Positions 37,268 to 49,871 are shown, numbered from the stretch's first letter. The stretch: DNA of 64,000 nucleotides from Bromus sterilis (GCA_950022295.1 OX465595.1:223103770-223167769); one strand, 5' to 3'. A program made the numbers and translations. Notes: a model not told the origin generated them from the sequence alone.

Positions 37268-40200
37268 TGTGACGCCCCCAAAATGAAACCGTGTACAGTA
37301 ATCATACACACAGGGTACACGACTGAGATTAGGGTGCCACGGTGATAGTATCACAGCACAACACTAAACACAAAAGGATAAACAAATATGTTACAATAGA
37401 GGGGGTCACGCGGACCCGATTACATAAGTCATACAAGCCATAATATCTGAGTACAGACATAGTTAGTCAAGTTTTTGCCTTAAGAAGGCTAGCACAAATC
37501 ACATCAGAGATACAGAACGAAAAGGCGAGGCCTCCTGCCTGGGATCCACAGAACTACTCCTGGTCAACGGGGAACTCGACGTCGTAGTAGGCGCCTCCGG
37601 GGTACTCCTGCTCCTGAGCTCCAACGTCGGCTGCAGCGGCCGATCAGGCAAAACAGTAAAGGAAATAAAGCAGGTGAGTATCTAGCATACCCGCGAGTCT
37701 TACGTCCGCTACTAAGCATTATGCATTGTATCAACGGAAAGAAGAGGCTGTATATAGTGGACTGAAAGTCAGAAATTCAGAGCAAGGGTAAGAAGCTAGG
37801 CCTAACGAAGACTAGCATCTTCCGACGATGTCTTGTAGCATGAGGTAAGAATCAGCCAACAGTTTATATAAAGCATAAAGTAACAATGCAGCAAAAGTTG
37901 CTGCAGCATTGTATAATAATAAGTTGTAATAATTAACAATTCCTCCGAGTTCACCTCCTCGACATCTCCGCGAGGAAGAGAACCCGGAACCATACAGTTT
38001 AATAATAGTTTCTAGTGGTAAGATCTAGCTTCAGCATAAAGCGTCCTGTTACCGTGGACACGACTATTCGAATAGATTAATCTTCCCTGCAGGGGTGCAC
38101 TTGTGTTACGCTACACGCACGGATCTCCAGGGTGGAGGGAACCTTGTTAGGAAACGCTCCACCGAGGCTATCCGACACTTCATAGCCCATCTTTCAAACT
38201 CAACAGAGAGGCCATCCGCCGGTCTAAATCCTAAGTACTCAGGGCCTTGGATCCCAACCCTGACGTACTCCTGCACGGTGCGTGGGTGGCCGGGAAGCCG
38301 TAACAAAAACAACACAGCTCGAGCCAAAGAAGACAGCGCACTTCCCGGCAATCAGCCCGCGGTACGGCTAACGTCTGAAGAGTCCTAGGACGACACTAAG
38401 AAGCGGAGGAGCCCATAACTCGTAGTTCCCACGGGTAGGTAGTGCGTACATGGCATATAGCCAACTCAAGACATTCACTGAACCATTTAGCATTTTAATT
38501 AACCTGCGTGACAACCGTTATCGTTGCCTCGACTTAACAGACCCGCGGACAATGACAGCAGCCAGGACCACCAGTACATCGGTGCCTGCACCGTCGTCCC
38601 ACCAAGTCACTGCGGTTACCAACAAGGTGAACCGTCTCCTTACCTTGTCTCGCGTGTGCTCCTGGAGGAGCTCGACTTTCGTGGGTTGGTAACTATCGCG
38701 GCCAACGAACAGGGGCCAAGCACACCGGTACACTGGTCGTACCCTCCCTGTCGTCCCGTCGCAATACCTCTCGCGGGCACCGTTGGGTCGCCCGACTTCT
38801 TACCTTTAAGGACAATCGTCGTTCAGGACCCTTTGGCGGTCAGACAAAGTCAGCCTCGAGTGGAGTACAAGAATTACTCCTTGAAAGCTCACACTTGAGG
38901 TGACTAGGCATAACCCAGATAGGGGCCTTAGACGGTGTCTGCATTATACTTTACCTGTGCAGTTATAATATTTGTATCCGCATTCACTCCCCTGAGTGAT
39001 CACGGCCCTCTATCTAATCCTAGCTAACAATGCGCAGGGCTCACTGCTGAATAATGCATAATAATAATAATAGGCAGCCTAGGATAAAGGAAGGCACATC
39101 AAGGGGCGACAAAAACAGGCTATGCAATTGAATAGGATTGTAACGTACCAGCAGCAGTAACAATGCCTAGTGCAAGAAATGTATGGAAAGATAGGCGATA
39201 TCTGGGGAAGAGAATGGCTCTGCTTGCCTGCAAGCTCGACGGTAGTAGTAGGGTCGTCGACGACGTAGTCGTACTCAGCAGCGGTGTAGTCGACAGTAGC
39301 AGCGGGGTCTACCGGGGATTAAAGGGGGGAAGAAATAGTAAATACACAGAAATCAAATACAAACAGATGCATGACACGATAGATGAAAGGCTAACGGTAT
39401 TCTAACGTAGTGCAATGCACGTTGCTCGGAACGAAAATTCACCTGAGGATGAACTACCGGCTCCGGATGATTACCGGACAGGGTGTCCGGAGGGGGAAGG
39501 ATCAAGCCAGAGGTGTCGTGGTTACTGGAACAACATAAGGGGGGTGTATCCGTGTTAGTTGAACCATTCCGGACAACTTTCGTGTTCGGAATAAATTCAA
39601 CCGGGCACTCTAACAGTACCGGACAATTTATCGGACAGACGGTCCGGAGGGGGAAAGTTCGATGTTCGTTGTGTTAGAGGGGTGTGGTAGACATACGAAT
39701 AGCGTATTCGTATTCGTTATATTTTTCTGACCAATTTTCATGTATAAAGTTTTTGAATCCGAGTTACGGTTTAAAAGATATTGAATTTCAAAGTTTAAAT
39801 CAATTTAAATGATTTTCTGGATTTCTTTTATTATTTATTAAACATTATCTAGAACATTATCCACAACATTATCCAAAACAGTGCTGACATATGGGACCCA
39901 CATGTCAGCCTCTGTTATTTACAAAATATTTAATTAAATTAGAAAATGCCTCTGGACCCACATGTCAGTGACTAGATTTTTAATAAACCTATTTTAATAA
40001 ACAAAATGACAGGTGGGGCCGAGGTGTCATTGACTCCAGTGTTAACAAAGAATGTTTACTTAACTAAATGACCAGGGGACCTGCATGTCAGTGACTCCTA
40101 GTGATCTGATGAACCCCTAATTAAGTTGGCTGACACGGGGGGCCCGCCTGTCATCCTCACCGGAGGGCTCACCGGAGCCCGCCGCCGGCGAGGTCGACGG

Positions 40201-41645
40201 GGAGCTCGCCACAGGGCATGGGATGGGGCGTGGAGGGGCTCGTTCGGCGTGGGCGACCAAGGCACGTCGAATGGGGGTGGTGGCCTCGCCAGAAGGTGAC
40301 CGGAGCGATGACGGCGACGTGCGCAGCGGCGGAGCCGAACGGGGAGAGGAAGACGACGACGTTCTAGCGCACGGGAACGAAGGGGAGATAGCGCGTTCGA
40401 CTACTGGGGGCAGCGCGAGTGCAGTGACGCGCTTGGCCTGCCATATGCGGGCTCCAGGCCACGGCGGCGACCTCGCGGACGGCGTCGAGCTTCGGCTCCA
40501 ATGGTGGAGCGGGCTACGGCGGGAGAGGAGGGGAGCGAGCGCATGGGGAGTGTGGCCGAGCTCACCAGGAGCACGTGGAGGAGGGAAGTAGGCTCGGGGG
40601 AGGCTCGACGACGCGGGAATTCGACGGCGATGTCGCGGCGGCGCCGGAGGGGAACGGTGGCGTATTCGTCGCTGCCGGGCCCCGCGGTTCAATTCCTCGC
40701 GGTGAGTGAGGTAGTCGACGTCGAGGCGGCTCCTGGACAACACGGCGAGGCGGCGTGAGCACGTTGGCCGCGCTTGGCCACGGCAATGGCGACGACGGCC
40801 CCGGGCGGTTCTTTCCCCGTCGAGCGCGAGGTGAGGGGGAAGGGGAGAAGGGGTGGGGGTTGTCCAGGGAGCTTCTGGGGTTGGCCTTATCGCCTCCCCG
40901 GTCGCAGGGAGCAGGTGAGGGAGGGGAGGCTCCAGCGGCGCCCGTGGCCACGGCTGCGCCACGGCGTCGAGCAGGTGGCCGACATGACGGGAGCAGGTGG
41001 GAGGTGGAAGACGGGCCGGGGTGGCTGGGCTGAGGTGGGCCTCGCCCTGGGCGGGTTTTAAGTCTTTTCCAAATTGTTTTGATTTGCTGCTTATTCTATT
41101 TCTTTCTGTAATTGATTTATTAACCCTAGCATTTTTGTAAAAGGTTATTAGTGTTTGTAAATTAGGGTTACACATTACTAAGGTGCCACAAAAGTTTTTG
41201 CAGCAAAATAAAATCATTAGATATTTCTTTTAATTATTAAATGCCCAAAGTTAGGGTTTTAACCTACTGTTTGAATTGTTTGGAATTTTCTGTAACTCCA
41301 AAAATTACCAAAGTTGGTCCAACATGATTATAATGATTTTAGGCAATTTACAAAAACAGTTCCATGATTTTTGGAACAACTTTATTTGAGCACTTTTGTT
41401 TTATTTTCCATTTAAAGTAGTTTCAACTAGGGTTTGGTTTGTTATATGAGCAAGGTGCATTTGGCTTTGGGTTTTGATCCCAAGGGCTCAAGTACATGGT
41501 GCATGGGGTGTTGATCAACCACAGCAAGGTTTGATCATTAGCATCACAAAGTTTTATCAAGTACAAGGGGGATCAAACAGTGATAATCCAACAGTGATGA
41601 TCAACAGTGATGATGATTACTGTTACAGCAACTGAGGGTGTTACA
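37268..41645 (-). repeat. Element D 3' LTR
   Basis: The 4.38-kb LTR has the shared module at 38050-38099 with an intact CTATTCGAATAG palindrome, a long GC-rich block (about 40130-41060) and an AT-rich 5' part. It is longer than the 5' LTR by 42 bases, accounted for by extra segments near 39865 (12 bases) and 40340 (30 bases). Confidence 0.92.
40117..41217 (-). other. Long sense-strand open frame in the element D 3' LTR
   Basis: The frame is open for 366 codons on the element's sense strand. The first 50 residues are of ordinary composition and the rest Pro/Arg/Ser-rich; no domain is recognised. The 5' LTR copy (48373-49443) is 356 codons, the ten-codon difference being an in-frame 30-base change. 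It may be composition-driven openness; LTR-encoded proteins are rare. Confidence 0.2.
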
Positions 41646-41660
41646 AATCTCCCCCACTAC
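41646..41660 (-). other. Element D polypurine tract
   Basis: GTAGTGGGGGAGATT on the minus strand abuts the 3' LTR. Unlike in A and C', it lies after the polyprotein stop and not inside the frame. Confidence 0.85.
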
Positions 41661-41681
41661 AAGAATTCTCGTCCCGAGAAT

Positions 41682-43175
41682 TTAAGTGGTAGCGAGGAAA
41701 AGATCGGGGTATTCATCGCGAAGGCGATCTTCGTGTTCCCAAGTGGCTTCATCTTCAGAATGATTCGACCACTGAACCTTGAGGAACTTGACGGTCTTGT
41801 TGCGGGTTCGACGCTCAGACTGATCGAGAATGCGGCTCGGATGTTCTCGATAAGTCAAGTCTTGTTGCAGCTCGATCATATCATGTTCCACTTCGCGGAT
41901 AGGATCCTTGAAGCAGCGACGGAGTTGCGACACATGGAAGACATCATGGACTTGGGAGAGGTTCGGCGGCAATTCCAACCGGTATGCCACGGGTCCACTC
42001 CTGGAAAGGATACGGAACGGGCCAATGTAGCGAGGAGCCAACTTGCCCTTGATACCGAAGCGATGAGTGCCCCTCATGGGAGTGACACGGAGGTAAGCGT
42101 ATTCGCCAGGTTGATAGACCATTTCCTTGTGCTTGCGATCATAGTTGCTCTTCTGACGGGACTAAGCAACTTTCAGGTGTTCACGGATAACGCGAACCTG
42201 ATCCTCGGCATGCTGATTAACGTCCGGACCAATGAGAGTTCGCTCTCCAGTTTCTGACCAATTCAGAGGGGTTCGACACTTACGTCCATAGAGGACTTCA
42301 AACGGTGCTATCTTCAGACTGGCTTGGTAGCTATTGTTTTACGAGAATTCAGCAAATGGAAGAGATTCCTCCCATTTCTTACCGAATGAGATGACACAAG
42401 CTCAGAGCATATCTTCAAGCACTTGGTTGACTCGTTCGACCTGTCCTTGCGACTGGGGGTGATAAGCGGTGCTGAAATTTAGATGAGTTCCCATAGCTTC
42501 TTGGAAACTATCCCAAAATCTTGAGGTCAAGATGCTGCCACGGTCCGAACTGATCTCCAGCGGAATACCATGGAGGGACACAATCCTGGAAACATACAAG
42601 TCTGCTAACTGACTAGCAGAGATCGTCTCCTTGACTGGCAGAAAGTGGGAAACCTTGGAGAATCGGTCGATGACGACAAAGATGGCATCATGACCCTTCT
42701 GTGATCGGGGAAAACCGGTGACGAAGTCCATCTCGATCTTGTCCCACTTCCATTCAGGAATAGAGAGTGGTTGTAGAGTTCCATCAGGTCTTTGATGTTC
42801 TGCCTTGACGCGACGGCAAACGTCACATTCAGAAACAAATCGGGCAATGTCTTGCTTCATGTTAGGCCACCAGAATTGCTGACGAATGTCTTGGTACATC
42901 TTGGTTCTTCCAGGATGAATGGACAACGGGGTATCGTGAGCCACTCTCATGACCTTCGGGGTCATATCCAGGTTCTCATGCCTGCCCTTGCTGTGAGTAA
43001 CCACTAAACGGTTCTGGTAGTACGCCGCACCTTTTCTATCAACGGTCAAGGGTGAGGGTCTCCCATTAGCGATATCGCGCTTTGTGTACGAAATCATCAT
43101 AAAACTGTATACCCTTGACGGATCTGACGAGATCCGGTTCGATAACAAGGTTATTTGCATAACCTTGAGGAACAA
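41682..43175 (-). pseudogene. Element D integrase and chromodomain-like tail
   Basis: The zinc-binding part (HDTPLSIHPGRTKMY, CDVCRRVKAEH) and the DDE core are visible: Asp in MDFVTGFP, Asp in SSDRGSIL, Glu in GQVERVNQ. GPF and chromodomain-like parts end the protein (VKFLKVQWSNHSEDEATWE). Three in-frame stops break it: TGA at 42402-42404, TAA at 42339-42341 and TAG at 42162-42164. A frameshift near 43075-43100 separates it from RNase H. The final stop is at 41682-41684, ahead of the PPT. Confidence 0.9.
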
Positions 43176-45288
43176 TCTCGAGGTTCAACTTTTGAAACTC
43201 TTCATACAGAAGTGGTTGTTGTACTTGAACTGCAAGTTCACTACAGTAAGCTTTACGGCTCAAAGAATCGGCCACCACATTAGCCTTGCCAGGGGTGTAA
43301 TGAATATCCATGTTGAAATCGGCTATTGTCTCGAGCCATCTTTGTTGGCGGAGATTCAGGTCGGGCTGAGTAAACAAGTATTTCAGGCTTTGGTGGTCGG
43401 TGTAGATCTCGCAACGGTTACCAACGAGGTAATGTCGCCACAGCTTCAATGCATAAATTATTGCTGCCAATTCGAGATCGTGTGTTGGATATTTGTCTTC
43501 GTGAGCACGCAACTGACGAGAGCCATAAGCAATCACTTTGCGCTCTTGCAATAGGACACAGCCTAATCCTTGACGAGACGCGTCGCAATATATCACGAAG
43601 TCCTTCTGAGTATCAGGGGGAGCGAGCACCGGGGGAGAAGTTAGCTTGTCCTTGAGTGCTTGAAAAATTTCTTGGCATTTATCTGTCCACTCAAACTTGA
43701 CGCCTTTGTGAAGCAGATTAGTCAGAGGCCTGGCAATCTTGGAGAAATTCTCGACGAAACGGCGGCAATAGCTAGCGAGCCCGAGGAAACTGCGGACTTG
43801 CTTGACGGTCTTGGGAGGAGTCCAGTCAAGAATAGCCTGGATACGTTCGGGGGTGACGGCAATGCCATCCTTGGAAATCACATGCCCAAGGTAGGTTACT
43901 TCGGGAAGCCAGAACTCACACTTAGAATACTTAGCGTAGAGTTTGTGTTCTCGAAGCTTCTCCAGTATAAGACGAAGATGTTCAGCATGTCCTTCTTCCT
44001 TCTTGGAATATATCAATATATCATCCAGATAAACCACGACGAACTGGTCGAGGTACTCCATGAAAATATAATTCATCAATCTGGAGAAGGTGGCTGGAGC
44101 ATTGGTTAAGCCAAAGGACATGACAGTGTACTCGTATGAACCATAGCGAGTAATGAAGGCAGTCTTCGGAATGTCCTCCTCACGGACTCGGATTTGGTGA
44201 TAACCCAACCTCAAGTCGAGTTTAGAAAACACCTTAGATCCGGCAAGTTGATCATACAGGTCGTTGATCCGGGGAAGTGGGTATTTGTTCTGGATGGTGG
44301 CTTGGTTAATGGTCCGATAATCTTGGACCAATCGGTTTGTCCCATCGCTCTTCTTGACAAAAAGCGAAGGTGCTCCCCAAGCTGAGGAACTGGGGCGAAT
44401 GAATCCTTTCTGAAGTGCCTTGTCGATTTCCTCCTTAAGTTCAAGGAGTTCATGTGGCGGCATCTTGTAAGGACGCTTGGCAATAGGGGTGGTGCCGGGC
44501 TTCAAGTCGATGACAAATTCAACTTCTCTGATAGGGGGTATTCCCGGCAGTTCTTCTGGGAAAACGTCGGGAAAATCGCGAACGACTGGAACGTTCTCGA
44601 TGCCTTCGAGGGGGGCGGCATTTAAAGCATTCATCATAAATATCTGTGTTTCAGCATTACGGGTAACTCGGGTGGTGTGGTTAACAATCTCGCCGGAGGG
44701 GTGAAAAAGTTGGACAAACTTGGTGCCACAATAGAGTGCGGCATCGTGAAATTTCAACCAATCCATGCCTAGAATTAGGTCTATGGTGGAGGTTTTCAGG
44801 ACGATGGGGGACACAAGGAATATAATCCCTTCGACGTCAATTGTGACATCGCGTACCATCATGGAGGTTTGGCAACGGCCTCTAGGGGTGCGGACAACCA
44901 TCGGTGGGTTCATCTTCTCAAACGTAATGTTATGCGATAACGCAAATGCTTCCGACATGAATGAATGCGATGCTCCTGAATCAAATAAAACAGTAGCAGG
45001 TGCGGAATTAATGAGAAGGGTACCCATCACGGTAGCGGGTTGTTGCTGAGCTTCTTCAACATTGACGTGGTTAGCATGTCCACGAGCATAAGCGGCATAC
45101 CCAGTATTATAGTTGGGGGTCCATTTGTTGCCACGACCATTTCCACGGTCAGCGGGGTGAACTACCAGTTGCTTCTGTTTCTGGGGGCACTCTCTGGAAA
45201 AATGCCCCGGTTGGTGGCACGTGAAGCATAATCCATCCTGAGGACGGAGGGGTGTAGCATTGGGTGGTGCAGGCAGAGCTCTTGGCAT
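43066..45288 (-). CDS. Element D gag remnant-protease-RT-RNase H polyprotein (740 codons, open)
   Basis: This is the longest open frame in the window. In order it has a CX2CX4HX4C zinc knuckle (residues 21-34, CFTCHQPGHFSREC), an aspartic protease with DSG at 103-105, RT with its catalytic Asp at 358 (SKLDLRLGYHQ) and YLDD at 420-423, and RNase H starting near 565 (VIYCDASRQG). All these catalytic residues are present. The capsid part of gag is missing: the frame begins just before the knuckle, and upstream sequence joins abruptly to leader. A frameshift near 43075-43100 cuts it off from integrase. The ATG at 45288 may be incidental to the deletion. Confidence 0.9.
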   Translation of the reverse strand: MPRALPAPPNATPLRPQDGLCFTCHQPGHFSRECPQKQKQLVVHPADRGNGRGNKWTPNYNTGYAAYARGHANHVNVEEAQQQPATVMGTLLINSAPATVLFDSGASHSFMSEAFALSHNITFEKMNPPMVVRTPRGRCQTSMMVRDVTIDVEGIIFLVSPIVLKTSTIDLILGMDWLKFHDAALYCGTKFVQLFHPSGEIVNHTTRVTRNAETQIFMMNALNAAPLEGIENVPVVRDFPDVFPEELPGIPPIREVEFVIDLKPGTTPIAKRPYKMPPHELLELKEEIDKALQKGFIRPSSSAWGAPSLFVKKSDGTNRLVQDYRTINQATIQNKYPLPRINDLYDQLAGSKVFSKLDLRLGYHQIRVREEDIPKTAFITRYGSYEYTVMSFGLTNAPATFSRLMNYIFMEYLDQFVVVYLDDILIYSKKEEGHAEHLRLILEKLREHKLYAKYSKCEFWLPEVTYLGHVISKDGIAVTPERIQAILDWTPPKTVKQVRSFLGLASYCRRFVENFSKIARPLTNLLHKGVKFEWTDKCQEIFQALKDKLTSPPVLAPPDTQKDFVIYCDASRQGLGCVLLQERKVIAYGSRQLRAHEDKYPTHDLELAAIIYALKLWRHYLVGNRCEIYTDHQSLKYLFTQPDLNLRQQRWLETIADFNMDIHYTPGKANVVADSLSRKAYCSELAVQVQQPLLYEEFQKLNLEIVPQGYANNLVIEPDLVRSVKGIQFYDDFVHKARYR

Positions 45289-45520
45289 CTGCGGGGGACG
45301 TGATCCTAACGTCAGCTTTTGTAAAACTTACCAGCAAGGATAAGAGAGCAGATTCCCAGAGTATAGGTAAGGAGAAAAGGATCCTAATACCATAGATATC
45401 ACACGTAGTGACATCGATGTGGGCCCGTAAGCCAAATGTTAAGTTAGCAAAATAGTTTTTTTCAAAGTCTAGACTCAACTTCGACCAGGTAGTGGTGGGG
45501 TGGCTTCCTACAGGCAGTCG
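45289..45520 (-). other. Element D leader with gag-deletion junction
   Basis: About 230 bases separate the primer site from the zinc-knuckle frame, where a complete relative would have about 1 kb or more of gag. The switch from leader-like sequence to coding-like sequence is near 45320-45330. No other feature is seen. Confidence 0.6.
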
Positions 45521-45532
45521 GCTCTGATACCA
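45521..45532 (-). other. Element D primer-binding site (initiator tRNA-Met)
   Basis: TGGTATCAGAGC on the minus strand lies three bases inside the 5' LTR border, as in A and C'. Confidence 0.93.
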
Positions 45533-45535
45533 ACT

Positions 45536-48500
45536 TGTGACGCCCCCAAAATGAAACCGTGTACAGTAATCATACACACAGGGTACACGACTGAGATTAG
45601 GGTGCCACGGTGATAGTATCACAGCACAACACTAAACACAAAAGGATAAACAAATATGTTACAATAGAGGGGGTCACGCGGACCCGATTACATAAGTCAT
45701 ACAAGCCATAATATCTGAGTACAGACATAGTTAGTCAAGTTTTTGCCTTAAGAAGGCTAGCACAAATCACATCAGAGATACAGAACGAAAAGGCGAGGCC
45801 TCCTGCCTGGGATCCACAGAACTACTCCTGGTCAACGGGGAACTCGACGTCGTAGTAGGCGCCTCCGGGGTACTCCTGCTCCTGAGCTCCAACGTCGGCT
45901 GCAGCGGCCGATCAGGCAAAACAGTAAAGGAAATAAAGCAGGTGAGTATCTAGCATACCCGCGAGTCTTACGTCCGCTACTAAGCATTATGCATTGTATC
46001 AACGGAAAGAAGAGGCTGTATATAGTGGACTGAAAGTCAGAAATTCAGAGCAAGGGTAAGAAGCTAGGCCTAACGAAGACTAGCATCTTCCGATGATGTC
46101 TTGCAGCATGAGGTAAGAATCAGCCAATAGTTTATATAAAGCATAAAGTAACAATGCAGCAGAAGTTGCTGCAGCATTGTATAATAATAAGTTGTAATAA
46201 TTAACAATGCCTCCGAGTTCACCTCCTCGACATCCCCGCGAGGAAGAGAACCCGGAACCATACAGTTTAATAATAGTTTCTAGTGGTAAGATCCAGCTTC
46301 AGCATAAAGCGTCCTGTTACCGTGGACACGGCTATTCGAATAGATTAATCTTCCCTGCAGGGGTGCACTTGTGTTACGCTACACGCACGGATCTCCAGGG
46401 TGGAGGGAACCTTGTTAGGGAACGCTCCACCGAGGCTATCCGACACTTCATAGCCCATCTTTCAAACTCAACAGAGAGGCCATCCGCCGGTGTAAATCCT
46501 AAGTACTCAGGGCCTTGGACCCCAACCCTGACGTACTCCTGCACGGTGCGTGGGTGGCCGGGAAGCCGTAACAAAAACAACACAGCTCGAGCCAAAGAAG
46601 ACAACGCACTTCCCGGCAATCAGCCCGTGGTATTGCTGACGTCTGAAGAGTCCTCGGACGACACTAAGAAGTGGAGGAGCCCATAACTCGTAGTTCCCAC
46701 GGGTAGGTAGTGCGTACATGGCATATAGCCAACTCAAGACATTCACTGAACCATTTAGCATTTTAATTAACCTGCGTGACAACCGTTATCGTTGCCTCGA
46801 CTTAACAGACCCGCGGACAATGACAGCAGCCAGGACCACCAGTACATCGGTGCCTGCCCCGTCGTCCCACCAAGTCACTGCGGTTACCAACAAGGTGAAC
46901 CGTCTCCTTACCTTGTCTCGCGTGTGCTCCTGGAGGAGCTCGACTTTCGTGGGTTGGTAACTCTCGCGGCCAACGAACAGGGGCCAAGCACACCGGTACA
47001 CTGGTCGTACCCTCCCTGTCGTCCCGTCGCAATACCTCTCGCGGGCACCGTTGGGTCGCCCGACTTCTTACCTTTAAGGACAATCGTCGTTCAGGACCCT
47101 ATGGGGGTAAGACGAAGTCAGCCTCGAGTGGAGTACAAGAATTACTCCTTGACAGCTCACACTTGAGGTGACTAGGCATAACCCAGATAGGGGCCTTACA
47201 CGGTGTCTGCATTATACCGTACCTGTGCAGTTATAATATTTGTATCCGCATTCACTCCCCTGAGTGATCACGGCCCTCTATCTAATCCTAGCTAACAATG
47301 CGCAGGGCTCACTACTGAATAATGCATAATAATAATAATAGGCAGCCTAGGATAAAGGAAGGCACATCAAGGGGCGACAAAAACAGGCTATGCAATTGAA
47401 TAGGATTGTAACGTAGCAGCAGCAGTAACAATGCCTAGTGCAAGAAATGTACGGAAAGATAGGCGATATCTGGGGAAGAGAATGGCTCTGCTTGCCTGCA
47501 AGCTCGACGGTAGTAGTAGGGTCGTCGACGACGTAGTCGTACTCAGCAGCGGTGTAGTCGACAGTAGCAGCGGGGTCTACCGGAGATTAAAGGGGGGAAG
47601 AAACAGTAAATACACAGAAAGCAAATACAAACAGATGCATGACATGATAGATGAAAGGCTAACGGTATTCTAACGTAGTGCAATGCACATTGCTCGGAAC
47701 GGAAATTCACCTGAGGATGAACTACCGGCTCCGGATGATTACCGGACAGGGTGTCCGGAGGGGGAAGGATCAAGCCGGAGGTGTCGTGGTTACTGGAACA
47801 ACATAAGGGGGGTGTATCCGTGTTAGTTGAACCATTCCGGACAACTTTCGTGTTCGGAATAAATTCAACCGGGCACTCTAACAGTACCGGACAATTTATC
47901 GGACAAACGGTCCGGAGGGGGAAAGTTCGATGTTCGTTGTGTTAGAGGGGTGTGGTAGACATACGGATAGCGTATTCGTATTCGTTATATTTTTCTGACC
48001 AATTTTCAAGTATAAAGTTTTTGAATTCGAGTTACGGTTTAAAAGATATTGAATTTCAAAGTTTAAATCAATTTAAATGATTTTCTGGATTTCTTTTATT
48101 ATTTATTAAACATTATCCAGAACATTATCCAAAACAGTGCTGACATATGGGACCCACATGTCATCCTCTGTTATTTACAAAATATTTAATTAAATTAGAA
48201 AATGCCTCTGGACCCACATGTCAGTGACTAGATTTTTAATAAACCTATTTTAATAAACAAAATGACAGGTGGGGCCGAGGTGTCATTGACTCCAGTGTTA
48301 ACAAAGCATGTTTACTTAACTAAATGACCAGGGGACCCGCATGTCAGTGACTCCTAGTGATCTGATTAACCCCTAATTAAGCTGGCTGACACGGGGGGCC
48401 CGCCTGTCATCCTCACCGAAGGGCTCACCGGAGCCCGCCGCCGGCGAGGTCGACGGGGAGCTCGCCACAGGGCATGGGATGGGGCGTGGAGGGGCTCGTT

Positions 48501-49871
48501 CGGCGTGGGCGACCAAGGCGCATCGAATGGGGGTGGTGGCCTCGCTGGAAGGTGACCGGAGCGACGACGGCGACGTGCGCAGCGGCGGAGCCGAACGGGG
48601 AGACGAAGGGGAGATAGCGCGTTCGACTACTGGGAGCAACGCGAGTGCAGTGACGCGCTTGGCCTGCCATACGCGGGCTCCAGGCCACGGCGGCGACCTC
48701 GCGGACGGCGACGAGCTTCGGCTCCAATGGTGGAGCGGGCTACGGCGGGAGAGGAGGGGAGCGAGCGCATGGGGAGTGTGGCCGAGCTCACCAGGAGCGC
48801 GTGGAGGAGGGCAGTAGGCTCGGGGGAGGCTCGACGACGCGGGAATTCGACGGCGATGTCGCGGCGGCGCCGGAGGGGAACGGTGGCGTAGTCGTCGCTG
48901 CCGGGCCCCGTGGTTCGATTCCTCGCGGTGGGTGAGGTAGTCGACGTCGAGGCGGCTCCTGGACAACACGGCGAGGCGGCGTGAGTACGTTGGCCGCGCT
49001 TGGCCACGGCAATGGCGACGACGGCCCCGGGCGGTTCTTTCCTTGTCGAGCGCGAGGTGAGGGGGAAGGGGAGAAGGGGTGGGGGTTGTCCAGGGAGCTT
49101 CTGGGGTTGGCCTTATCGCCTCCCCGGTCGCAGGGAGCAGGTGAGGGAGGGGAGGCTCCAGCGGCGCCCGTGGCCACGGCTGCGCCACGGCGTCGAGCAG
49201 GTGGCCGACATGACGGGAGCAGGTGGGAGGTGGAAGACGGGCCGGGGTGGCTGGGCTGAGGTGGGCCTCGCCCTGGGCGGGTTTTAAGTCTTTTCCAAAT
49301 TGTTTTGATTTGCTGCTTATTCTATTTCTTTCTGTAATTGATTTATTAACCCTAGCATTTTTGTAAAAGGTTATTAGTGTTTGTAAATTAGGGTTACACA
49401 TTACTAAGGTGCCACAAAAGTTTTTGCAGCAAAATAAAATCATTAGATATTTCTTTTAATTATTAAATGCCCAAAGTTAGGGTTTTAACCTACTGTTTGA
49501 ATTGTTTGGAATTTTCTGTAACTCCAAAAATTACCAAAGTTGGTCCAACATGATTATAATGATTTTAGGCAATTTACAAAAACAGTTCCATGATTTTTGG
49601 AACAACTTTATTTGAGCACTTTTGTTTTATTTTCCATTTAAAGTAGTTTCAACTAGGGTTTGGTTTGTTATATGAGCAAGGTGCATTTGGCTTTGGGTTT
49701 TGATCCCAAGGGCTCAAGTACATGGTGCATGGGGTGTTGATCAACCACAGCAAGGTTTGATCATTAGCATCACAAAGTTTTATCAAGTACAAGGGGGATC
49801 AAACAGTGATAATCCAACAGTGATGATCAACAGTGATGATGATTACTGTTACAGCAACTGAGGGTGTTACA
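45536..49871 (-). repeat. Element D 5' LTR
   Basis: The 4.34-kb LTR is nearly identical to the 3' LTR. The shared module is at 46318-46367 and the GC-rich block at about 48380-49290. It starts TGTAACACCCTC at 49871, similar to the TGTAACAGCC start of B. Confidence 0.92.
48373..49443 (-). other. Long sense-strand open frame in the element D 5' LTR
   Basis: The 356-codon counterpart of 40117-41217 stays open despite substitutions and a 30-base length change. With a young element this retention is weak evidence for function. Confidence 0.2.

Larger units (their letters stand above)
37268..49871 (-). mobile_element. Element D: Gypsy retrotransposon, coding strand minus, gag-deleted, recently inserted
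   Basis: Two very similar LTRs (37268-41645 and 45536-49871) have termini TGTAACACCC and GGGCGTCACA in element orientation, bordered by TAATG. On the minus strand come PBS (45521-45532), a short leader, zinc knuckle, protease, RT, RNase H, integrase, a chromodomain-like tail and PPT (41646-41660). Internal length is 3.9 kb because the capsid part of gag is missing. The LTRs differ by a 30-base and a 12-base length change plus scattered substitutions, so this is probably the youngest Gypsy insertion here. It lies in the 5' LTR of C'. Confidence 0.93.

Noticed and set aside
38095..38898. Open frames of 97-132 codons repeated at 46207-47166
   Set aside because: They are within both LTRs of element D and unrelated to the polyprotein. 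Duplication comes from the LTR pair, and no domain is recognised.
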